A stretch of DNA of 34,451 nucleotides from Candidatus Daviesbacteria bacterium (GTDB lineage Bacteria > Patescibacteriota > Microgenomatia > Daviesbacterales > UBA10151): contig DOWS01000026.1 of the NCBI GenBank assembly GCA_003519445.1, positions 279 to 34,729 on the forward strand, given 5' to 3'. Both the position numbers and the translations under genes were made by a program. This document shows, one piece after another, positions 8,211-14,323 of this stretch. Every line of letters starts with the position of its first letter. Position 1 is the stretch's first letter. Under the pieces are notes generated by a model. That model had not been told where the DNA came from. It worked only from the letters and a program-made list of their open reading frames with translations, and did no database searches.

Positions 8211-8216
8211 ACTCTC

Positions 8217-9476
8217 ATGGTTATTAATGCTGAATTAGAAAAATCTTATCTTGTCACACCATCTACGGATATGCTGCTTGCTACTCCTCCAGTAGGCGTT
8301 TCAGGTGAAATTCAATTATTCCATGGTAACATAAGAACATTTGGAAAGAATCCACCAATCTATGATCCGGGTTCACTAGTCATTTTTGCTTCAGAACCTC
8401 GACCAACAGAAGTATACATAATGCGTCGCAGCTTAACAGCCGAAGAAATCAACAGAACTGAAAATCTTATAAGAAACCTTTTAGCTAACCCTGATAAAAA
8501 TGTGGTAAGAGCTGCAGATAAACTAGGGATCACTTCCATTATCAACCCTAATGGGGAGTTTTTACCTGTAAGGCTTTTAGCATCACAACAAGAAATTGCT
8601 GATCATAGAGAATCTCTAAGAACTTCAATACTAAATCACCCTTTTTCACAAAAATTAAGAGAACCATTTAGAAACATTAGAAACATTCTTTTTGACGGTA
8701 ATGCTTTTGGCGGGCATGCCCTTTATATAACTCTTGGTCTACAAGGCATGTGGTTGGATCTTATTGGAGGAATTGAATCTGAACCAACAATACTCTCACT
8801 GGGCCCTACTTTAGCGCTTATCCCTGCCCTATTGCTTCCATATACCGGTTATGATAGGCGGAGGGAACAAACTCAAGCACATCTCATAACTTTCGGACCT
8901 ACTATAGCTTTTGGATTCACGATGGGAGGGATAGTATCATCTTTTTTGCTTAAGCAAGATATAGTTCAACAGTTTAGAGATATGTTAATTACATTCCCTG
9001 CTATCGGGGAATCATCCTTGTCGATTTCGAATCTCTTTGGTCTTGGAGCTGCTATAAGGGTATTACTGGCTTATATTGAAACAGGATATATGTCCAGGGA
9101 TAATCGATATGAAAAATGGGTATTTCTTGATCCTCCTCTTAAAACAAGACAGTTAATAGGAAAGCTTCAAGGAATGAGGGAACATATCCTTGCTGACAGA
9201 TTTATTCAAGCCTTTCTTAGGCAAGAAGATGGGGAACTGCTTCGTGAAGATCCAGTAGCCTGGGATTATTATCTTAAGCTACCTGAAAAAGAAAGGGGAC
9301 GGCTCAATCCCGGAATTGTACAGCAACTTGTACTGGAGTCACACGCTCCTCAACTTTGGAGTCCGATGCGAAAAGAATTACGGGCTTGGTTTAACCCTGA
9401 AACCGCTCAAGAAGCTAGACATAAGACTGCTTACACAAGAAGACCTCGCCGGGGAACATCTGGACTAAAAAAATGA
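8217..9476 (+). CDS. Multi-pass membrane protein of unknown function
   Basis: About 419 residues from the ATG at 8217. I do not recognise a family. Residues 1-150 look soluble (MVINAELEKSYLVTP, then a mixed region with the RRSLTAEEINRTENLIRNLL helix). Residues about 155-300 contain four hydrophobic stretches: HALYITLGLQGMWLDLIGGI, ILSLGPTLALIPALLLPYTGY, LITFGPTIAFGFTMGGIVSSFLL and ISNLFGLGAAIRVLLAYI. The C-terminal 110 residues are charged and soluble, ending in a basic tail (RRPRRGTSGLKK). A shared L-x-x-x-G-P-T-x-A motif occurs in the second and third segments. It has its own strong promoter and is followed on the same strand by the voltage-sensor protein, so a link with that gene is possible but unproven. 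Confidence 0.7.
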   Translation: MVINAELEKSYLVTPSTDMLLATPPVGVSGEIQLFHGNIRTFGKNPPIYDPGSLVIFASEPRPTEVYIMRRSLTAEEINRTENLIRNLLANPDKNVVRAADKLGITSIINPNGEFLPVRLLASQQEIADHRESLRTSILNHPFSQKLREPFRNIRNILFDGNAFGGHALYITLGLQGMWLDLIGGIESEPTILSLGPTLALIPALLLPYTGYDRRREQTQAHLITFGPTIAFGFTMGGIVSSFLLKQDIVQQFRDMLITFPAIGESSLSISNLFGLGAAIRVLLAYIETGYMSRDNRYEKWVFLDPPLKTRQLIGKLQGMREHILADRFIQAFLRQEDGELLREDPVAWDYYLKLPEKERGRLNPGIVQQLVLESHAPQLWSPMRKELRAWFNPETAQEARHKTAYTRRPRRGTSGLKK

Positions 9477-9483
9477 TTTGACA

Positions 9484-9489
9484 TATAAT
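9484..9489 (+). promoter_or_regulatory. Possible -10 box of the voltage-sensor gene
   Basis: A perfect TATAAT at 9484-9489 would give a start near 9496, six bases before the GTG at 9502. A second TATAAT lies at 9495-9500. A TTGACA at 9478-9483 abuts the first and is too close to serve it (11 bases before the second). The arrangement is suggestive but not a clean promoter. Confidence 0.4.
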
Positions 9490-9501
9490 GGATTTATAAT
9501 C

Positions 9502-10650
9502 GTGGACAAGAAAACATTGGGAACTAAAATATATAACTTTTTTGAACAGCCAAAAGGTTTTTGGGCAATTGCCACCCAGATTGTCATTTTTTTTCTGATA
9601 GTTTTATCTGTAGCCAATGTGGTAATTGAGTTTTTCTACCACCCTTTATTTCTTCGCTTTGAGTCTCTGTTTCATCTGGCCAATAATATTATTCTGGCAG
9701 CATTCACCGTAGAATATGTCTTGCGGCTCTACGGAGCGCCAAAAAAGCTGGCCTTTGTCAGAAGACCAATGAGTATTGTTGATTTTCTGGCTATTTTCCC
9801 CAACTATGTTGAGTTTTTCCTGCCATTTTTTGTGGAAACAACAGAAATTCGAGCACTGCGAATTATCCGTTTCCTACGGTTTGTGAGAGTATTAAGAGTG
9901 CTCCGGGTTTTCCGTTACGCTTCTTTTTTTAAACGGATCTTCCAATATCAAAATACCATTTTGCAAGCAATAACCCCTATTTTGGGAATGTTTATTGGAC
10001 TTAAAGCCGTTATTTGGGTTTTGGAAGTAAATGGCTGGTGGATTGATATTCAGGGTTTAGGTGAGCTTTTTGCCATTATTGGTTTTGCCCTGGGTATTAT
10101 TCTTTCTCAAAAAATATCAGCCACTTATGATAAGTTTCTGCAGGTGGAGGAGGCTATTGTCAGACTATACGGCACACTTTCCTCTCTGCGGGAAATTCTG
10201 GACTCGCAAAAGAAAAATCTGGGTACCACTATCACCAAACTGTGGGCCAAAGACTTTTTATCAATTCTCAAGGATCCCAAAGCCAATAACTTTGCCATCA
10301 ATCGTGCCAATAGCGCCATCTTCAAAGCCGTATCTCAAATTGAAAAAACTCCTTCCGAGGTAACCATGCTTCATGGTGAAATATCCCGTGACGCGGCTTT
10401 TTGCCTGTCCAAGAAGGTAAGAATCACTCCCAAAGCCTACGATAATCTTCTTCAACAGTCAACGGTTCTCTATTTAACCTTGATTGCTGTTTTTATTCCC
10501 GGCATTACCGGCATGATATCTACAGTTGTAGCTACTTATATTCTCTACGGCATGTATAATATCACTCAGGATCTTGACTCAATTTTCGGAGGAGAATTTA
10601 GTCTGATGAATATTGATATGACAGAGCTTGAATATCTGGTGGAGAATTAA
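9502..10650 (+). CDS. Voltage-sensor domain fused to a bestrophin-like channel domain
   Basis: About 382 residues from the GTG at 9502; an in-frame TTG at 9478 is part of a promoter-like TTGACA. Residues 20-145 form a canonical S1-S4 voltage sensor: S1 (about 22-44), S2 (about 57-77, with E71 and R75), S3 (about 92-110, with D94) and S4 with Arg at 117, 120, 123, 126, 129, 132, 135 and 138. No S5-P-S6 pore or TVGYG filter follows. Instead residues 155-205 hold two hydrophobic segments, then SATYDKFLQVEEAIVRLYG, which resembles the bestrophin/DUF4239 segment with aYdr...ea. A C-terminal hydrophobic pair is followed by YGMYNITQDLDSIFGGEF, like the bestrophin G-x-x-x-I-x-x-x-x-x-x-P-F-G end. It is probably a voltage-responsive ion channel. 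Asparaginase follows six bases later. Confidence 0.75.
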   Translation: MDKKTLGTKIYNFFEQPKGFWAIATQIVIFFLIVLSVANVVIEFFYHPLFLRFESLFHLANNIILAAFTVEYVLRLYGAPKKLAFVRRPMSIVDFLAIFPNYVEFFLPFFVETTEIRALRIIRFLRFVRVLRVLRVFRYASFFKRIFQYQNTILQAITPILGMFIGLKAVIWVLEVNGWWIDIQGLGELFAIIGFALGIILSQKISATYDKFLQVEEAIVRLYGTLSSLREILDSQKKNLGTTITKLWAKDFLSILKDPKANNFAINRANSAIFKAVSQIEKTPSEVTMLHGEISRDAAFCLSKKVRITPKAYDNLLQQSTVLYLTLIAVFIPGITGMISTVVATYILYGMYNITQDLDSIFGGEFSLMNIDMTELEYLVEN

Positions 10651-10656
10651 ACTTTT

Positions 10657-11658
10657 ATGAAAGTGCTTATTTTATTTTGCGGCGGTACCATTATCATGCA
10701 GGAGTCCAAAGAGGGCTCATTGGTAGTTGCGGAAAAGCAAAAAGCAATCAAATCCCTTCTCTCTTTGGAACCACGCCTTAAAGAAGTCAGCAAACTGGAT
10801 GTTGAATATGTAGATAATATAGACAGCAGCAATATCACCGGAGCGCACTGGGATAAAATTGCCACCATCATAGCCAAAAAATATGACCGCTACGATGGCT
10901 TTGTCATAACTCATGGAACTGACACCATGGCTTATACCTCAAGCGCCCTTTCTTTTGCCCTGCAAAATCTTGGTAAACCTGTGGTAATAACCGGCTCGCA
11001 AATTCCCGGCAATCAAATAGAAACTGATGCAAGGCGAAATTTTGTCAATGCGGTGCGTTTGGCTACCATGGATATTTCCGGAGTAATGGTGGTTTTTGAC
11101 GAAGAAATAATATTGGGAGCCCGCTGTTCAAAGGTTTCAGAGAGTAAACTTGATGCTTTTGAAACAATCAACTGGGATGATCTAGGAGAGATACGGATAG
11201 ATATTAGACTTTCGGATGAACACAAGCCCAGACACAATCGTCCGCTCAACCTGCAAACAGGCTATGAAGAAAATATTGCTGTCGTGACCCTTTTTCCACA
11301 AATGACCCCAACCACTCTTGGCGCAATTATCACAACCGGCATCAAGGGACTAATTCTGCGAGGTTACGGCTCGGGCAATATTTCATATGCCTATCTGGAG
11401 GTTTTAAAGGAACTAAAAAGCAAGAAAATTCCCGTAGTGGTCAACACCCAATGTCTGGAGGGAGCCACCCTGATGCATCTTTATGATGTGGGCAAGAAAG
11501 CTTTGGAAATGGGAGTTATCCAGGCACACGACATGTCGCTTGAATGTGTTACCACCAAACTAATGTGGGCCCTTAAACGAGGCCCGTACGAAACCATCAA
11601 AGAGATTATGCATCATAACTATGTCGGTGAAATTAATGTTGAAGGCAAAATCTACTAA
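10657..11658 (+). CDS. ansA: L-asparaginase, type I
   Basis: 333 residues, typical of cytosolic type I asparaginases. The first catalytic Thr lies in GGTI (residues 9-12), and the second motif is THGTDTMAYT (residues 85-94), with the Thr-Asp pair at 88-89. VITGSQIP follows, and no signal peptide is present. It hydrolyses asparagine to aspartate and ammonia; the sequence alone does not exclude a glutaminase or a transamidosome-like role. It begins six bases after the voltage-sensor/bestrophin gene with no visible promoter between, so the two are very likely co-transcribed. A GC-rich palindrome (gcctgccggcaggc) shortly after the stop may end transcription. Confidence 0.93.
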   Translation: MKVLILFCGGTIIMQESKEGSLVVAEKQKAIKSLLSLEPRLKEVSKLDVEYVDNIDSSNITGAHWDKIATIIAKKYDRYDGFVITHGTDTMAYTSSALSFALQNLGKPVVITGSQIPGNQIETDARRNFVNAVRLATMDISGVMVVFDEEIILGARCSKVSESKLDAFETINWDDLGEIRIDIRLSDEHKPRHNRPLNLQTGYEENIAVVTLFPQMTPTTLGAIITTGIKGLILRGYGSGNISYAYLEVLKELKSKKIPVVVNTQCLEGATLMHLYDVGKKALEMGVIQAHDMSLECVTTKLMWALKRGPYETIKEIMHHNYVGEINVEGKIY

Positions 11659-11662
11659 ACTT

Positions 11663-11712
11663 TTCCCTGCCTGCCGGCAGGCAAGCCTTCCATTTCATGC
11701 AGGGCTTTGAGA
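11663..11712 (-). repeat. Orphan copy of the htpX 3' end (50-bp direct repeat, copy 1)
   Basis: Fifty bases match 12276-12325 with two mismatches. On the minus strand this copy still reads L-K-A-L-H-E-M-E-G-L-P-A-G-R-Q-G-K-V then TAG at 11655-11657, so it looks like the former end of htpX, now cut off from the gene by the toxin-antitoxin cassette. It includes the perfect palindrome gcctgccggcaggc. Confidence 0.85.
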
Positions 11713-11714
11713 TT

Positions 11715-11963
11715 TTATTGGTAATGATCGTTAATATCAATAATTTCTATTTCCCCCTCATTTGTTAATGCGAAAATTGCCCTGTATTTTCTATCAATTC
11801 TAAATGAATACAATCTAAACTCTTTGGGTTCAATAATCTCCGTATTTAGAGAGGGATAGCTAAAATTTTCTGAAAGCAACTTTATTTGTTTATTAAATTT
11901 TTTGGTTAAGTCTCGTCTGTCTAAATATTTTCTTAAAGTTTCTTTGAGAGGTTTAACGTTCAT
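11715..11963 (-). CDS. RelE/ParE-type toxin
   Basis: 82 residues with the RelE/ParE fold pattern: an N-terminal helical part (LRKYLDRRDLTKKFNKQIKLLSENF), a short strand region (FRLYSFRIDRKYRAIFAL) and a closing EIEIIDINDHYQ. The family cleaves mRNA at the ribosome or poisons gyrase; the sequence does not settle which. It overlaps the upstream antitoxin gene by 11 bases, the usual antitoxin-first order. The pair lies between two copies of a 50-bp htpX-derived repeat, a sign of recent insertion. Confidence 0.8.
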   Translation of the reverse strand: MNVKPLKETLRKYLDRRDLTKKFNKQIKLLSENFSYPSLNTEIIEPKEFRLYSFRIDRKYRAIFALTNEGEIEIIDINDHYQ

Positions 11964-12216
11964 AAAACGAGGAGGTTTCGAGCCCTTTTACAACGCTATC
12001 TATGAATTTTTGGTTGTATTTGCCTGTTTTGGATAAACCCTGTCTGACTTCTTCCAAGGGACGCTGCACAAACGGTTCCAATTTAAGCTCTCCTGTAAAA
12101 TATCGGCGAAGTAAAGCTCTGATAAATTCGGAGCGTGTTGCAAAACCTTTTTTTTGAGCTTCTGCATTCACCCTTTTCGCTATTTGGGACGGTAGGGAAA
12201 TAGTTATTGTATTCAT
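11953..12216 (-). CDS. Ribbon-helix-helix antitoxin (CopG/ParD-like)
   Basis: 87 residues. The N-terminal 45 form a ribbon-helix-helix DNA-binding unit (NTITISLPSQIAKRVNAEAQ, then FATRSEFIRALLRRYF). The C-terminal half (EPFVQRPLEEVRQGLSKTGKYNQ...) is the likely toxin-binding tail. It should neutralise the downstream RelE/ParE-like toxin and repress its own promoter. A perfect six-base inverted repeat lies just upstream of the ATG as a candidate operator. Confidence 0.82.
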   Translation of the reverse strand: MNTITISLPSQIAKRVNAEAQKKGFATRSEFIRALLRRYFTGELKLEPFVQRPLEEVRQGLSKTGKYNQKFIDSVVKGLETSSFYER

Positions 12217-12221
12217 AATCT

Positions 12222-12236
12222 CAATCTTTCAGATTG
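12222..12236. promoter_or_regulatory. Candidate antitoxin operator
   Basis: caatct-ttc-agattg is a perfect inverted repeat with a three-base centre, five bases upstream of the antitoxin ATG. It overlaps a minus-strand TACAAT-like -10 box (12233-12238). Two direct copies of aatatttaa (about 12241-12259) lie just upstream. This fits autoregulation by the RHH antitoxin. Confidence 0.45.
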
Positions 12237-12255
12237 TAAGAATATTTAACAATAT

Positions 12256-13209
12256 TTAAGAAATTTTGTCAAGTCTTCCCTGCCTGCCGGCAGGCAGGCC
12301 TTCCATTTCATGAAGGGCTTTGAGACGGGCGGCAATTGGAGGATGGGTGTTAAAAAGTCCTGCCAGCCACTCACCGGCTTGCTTACCTTTTAGAGGATTA
12401 ACAATATACAAATGGGCGGTTCCCCTATTAGCCACTTCCAGAGCTTCTTTATCAGAGGAAATTTTAGCCAAAGCAGAAGCTAGACCTTCCGGATATCTGG
12501 TAAGTAACACTCCCGAAGCATCTGCTAAAAGTTCTCTACGGCGGGATACTGCTAACTGGATTAACATGGCCACAATCGGGGCTAAAATAGCTGCAATAAT
12601 AGCAATAATCATAAAAATTCCGGAATTTTTGTTATCATTATCCCGATTGCCATACCACAGTGATCTCATAAAAAAATCTGAAAGCAGGGCAATAGTCCCC
12701 ACCAAAACAGATACCACAGCCATAACTAAAGTATCTCTATTGCCAACATGGGAAAGTTCATGGGCAGCCACCCCCTCCAATTCCTGTTTATTTAATTTTT
12801 CCAAAATGCCGGAGGTAAAGGCAATAGCAGCGTGTTTAGGATCTCGGCCGGTGGCAAAAGCATTTGGGGCAGAATCATTGATAATGTAAATTTTAGGGGT
12901 AGGCAGTCCTGCAGCAAGACAAAGATTTTCCACTATCCGGTAAACTTCCGGGTTGTCTTTTTGCTGGATTGGTTTAGCCCCGGAAACTCCCAAAACTATT
13001 TTATCAGACCAAAAATAGGACACAAAATTCATTATTCCTGCCATAATCAATGCAAATCCTACGATCCCCAGCCCCCCTTGTCCGTATCCAAATCCTCCGG
13101 CTATTAAATAAATTACGATTACCGTAAATAGGGAAAACAAAAACATGATCAGCCATGTTTTGAAAATATTGGAACTTCGATGATCCCATGCAGTGTTAAC
13201 CGTAGCCAT
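12256..13209 (-). CDS. htpX: Membrane zinc metalloprotease HtpX
   Basis: 317 residues. There are two N-terminal transmembrane segments (about 17-37 and 46-67), then the zinc site HELSH at residues 150-154 in GVAAHELSHVGNRDTL. Two further membrane segments (about 160-180 and 198-222) are followed by SRRRELLADASG, which supplies the third zinc ligand. HtpX degrades misfolded inner-membrane proteins. After the normal C-terminal HPPIAARLKALHEMEG the protein is extended by LPAGRQG, coded by a palindromic repeat, and by a short tail (RLDKIS) coded by inserted cassette DNA. The ATG follows an extended -10 box by six bases. lemA, its frequent genomic partner, lies in the next transcription unit. Confidence 0.95.
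   Translation of the reverse strand: MATVNTAWDHRSSNIFKTWLIMFLFSLFTVIVIYLIAGGFGYGQGGLGIVGFALIMAGIMNFVSYFWSDKIVLGVSGAKPIQQKDNPEVYRIVENLCLAAGLPTPKIYIINDSAPNAFATGRDPKHAAIAFTSGILEKLNKQELEGVAAHELSHVGNRDTLVMAVVSVLVGTIALLSDFFMRSLWYGNRDNDNKNSGIFMIIAIIAAILAPIVAMLIQLAVSRRRELLADASGVLLTRYPEGLASALAKISSDKEALEVANRGTAHLYIVNPLKGKQAGEWLAGLFNTHPPIAARLKALHEMEGLPAGRQGRLDKIS
12276..12325 (-). repeat. htpX 3' end, 50-bp direct repeat copy 2
   Basis: This is the copy inside intact htpX; it codes for L-K-A-L-H-E-M-E-G-L-P-A-G-R-Q-G. It contains the dispersed palindrome cctgcctgccggcaggcagg. Copy 1 lies 613 bases away on the other side of the toxin-antitoxin genes. Confidence 0.85.
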
Positions 13210-13215
13210 GTACTT

Positions 13216-13224
13216 ATTCTAGCA
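13216..13224 (-). promoter_or_regulatory. htpX promoter, extended -10 (leaderless)
   Basis: On the minus strand TGC-TAGAAT forms an extended -10 box, with TAGAAT at 13216-13221. The ATG at 13209 follows after six bases, so the mRNA would start at the ATG. No convincing -35 is needed with an extended -10. Confidence 0.55.
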
Positions 13225-13248
13225 CAATCATGAAGTCATTGCAGGTAG

Positions 13249-13521
13249 TTAAAATCTTCTTTTTACTGCTCTTAATACATCTGGACCGTGATATCCCACT
13301 TCAGCACCTAAGGTGTAGGCCGCCTTCATACCTAAACCCCATATCCCAAGACTCACCATGGCAACATTAGTAAGAAAATCTGTCGTAAAACGAAAGCTAA
13401 ATCCAACAGCATCTCCACTCCTTCTTCTAGAAGCTTCATCAAAATGCACAGTTCTCGGCATTAAAACATGACTTAGTATTGCATAACCTACTCTCCACAT
13501 TTTATCGCCTTCTATACCCAT
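13249..13521 (-). CDS. Small membrane protein of unknown function
   Basis: 90 residues from the ATG at 13521; an internal ATG at codon 8 (MWRVGYAIL) is an alternative start. No family recognised. There is one clear hydrophobic stretch, FLTNVAMVSLGIWGLGMKAAYTLG (about residues 49-72), flanked by an arginine-rich segment (ASRRRSGD) and a basic end (LRAVKRRF). It begins five bases after the lemA stop, so it is the last gene of the polX-lemA unit and may work at the membrane with LemA or HtpX; that is inference from position only. Confidence 0.6.
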   Translation of the reverse strand: MGIEGDKMWRVGYAILSHVLMPRTVHFDEASRRRSGDAVGFSFRFTTDFLTNVAMVSLGIWGLGMKAAYTLGAEVGYHGPDVLRAVKRRF

Positions 13522-13526
13522 TTTAT

Positions 13527-14075
13527 TTAAAATTTAACTTCTACTTCTTTTTTTTCTTCATCAGTTGCTTTGAAGAAAACTTCTTTGGAAAAGTTAAACC
13601 ACTGGCCAACTAAGCTGGAGGGGAATTGTTCAAGGGAATTATTTAAATCCAAAACATTGGTGTTATAAAATTGCCTGCTGGCTGCCACTTTGGTTTCGGT
13701 ATCGGACAGCTCATCCTGCAACTTGATAAAATTTTCCGAGGCTTTTAAATTGGGATAGTTTTCCGCCACTGCAAAAAGACTTTTTAGTGCTCCTGTCAAC
13801 ATATTATCAGCTTCTGCTGCCTGTCCCGGATTTTTAGCATTCATCAAAGAAGTTCTGGCTTTGGTCACTTCTTCCAAAACCCCTTTTTCGTGTTTAACAT
13901 AACCTTTAACCGCTTCCACCAAATTGGGAATTAAAGAAGACCGCCTTTTTAACTGTACATCAATCTGGCTCCATGCCTCTTTAACGCGATTGCGCAGGCT
14001 AACGAGCGAATTATATGTCCCCAGCAGCCACAAAACTACTAAAACAATTATTCCAATAACAAAGTAAGTAATCAT
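13527..14075 (-). CDS. lemA: LemA family protein
   Basis: 182 residues. An N-terminal transmembrane segment (residues 2-21) is followed by the typical YNSLVSLRNRVKEAWSQIDVQLKRRSSLIPNLVEAVKGY signature. A long helical bundle follows, with AVAENYPNLKASENFIKLQDELSDTE and the RQFYNTNVLDLNN motif. LemA proteins are membrane-anchored with their helices outside; the biochemical role is unsettled, but lemA is often found near htpX, as here. It overlaps the stop of the 82-residue protein by one base (TAATG), implying coupled translation. Confidence 0.95.
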   Translation of the reverse strand: MITYFVIGIIVLVVLWLLGTYNSLVSLRNRVKEAWSQIDVQLKRRSSLIPNLVEAVKGYVKHEKGVLEEVTKARTSLMNAKNPGQAAEADNMLTGALKSLFAVAENYPNLKASENFIKLQDELSDTETKVAASRQFYNTNVLDLNNSLEQFPSSLVGQWFNFSKEVFFKATDEEKKEVEVKF

Positions 14076-14323
14076 TATAATACAGCAGCTCCCATTTTTC
14101 TTTCCAGATTTTTGATCCGGTCACCATAATCTTCAAATACCGGAACAACAACCTCATGAAATCCTTCCACAAAACTATCCAGCATAAGATCCTTGCCCTC
14201 TGCTGATTTTAAGGCTGCCAAAGAACCTTTCTTAATTGCTTCTTGACCTTCTCTTGAATTTAGAACCTCCAAGGTACCTTCTTTAATTAATTTTTTGAAT
14301 ACCTGTTGGTCTTTAGCTATCAT
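14075..14323 (-). CDS. Small helical protein with an internal tandem repeat
   Basis: 82 residues, no recognised family, no signal peptide or membrane segment. Two adjacent 16-residue units are similar: EGTLEVLNSREGQEAI and KGSLAALKSAEGKDLM. The C-terminal part (VPVFEDYGDRIKNLERKM) looks like an amphipathic helix or short coiled coil. Its ATG overlaps the polX stop (ATGA) and its stop overlaps the lemA ATG, so it is translated within the polX-lemA unit. A role with LemA is possible, but nothing in the sequence proves it. Confidence 0.7.
   Translation of the reverse strand: MIAKDQQVFKKLIKEGTLEVLNSREGQEAIKKGSLAALKSAEGKDLMLDSFVEGFHEVVVPVFEDYGDRIKNLERKMGAAVL

Noticed and set aside
8202..8216. Start of the 8217 gene at GTG 8202
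   Set aside because: The perfect -10 TATAAT lies inside these codons and the -35 is 17 bases upstream of it, so transcription starts downstream of the GTG.
9478..9501. Longer channel ORF starting at TTG 9478
   Set aside because: The TTG is part of a TTGACA word and is followed by TATAAT in the same codons; GTG 9502 gives a more typical N-terminus.
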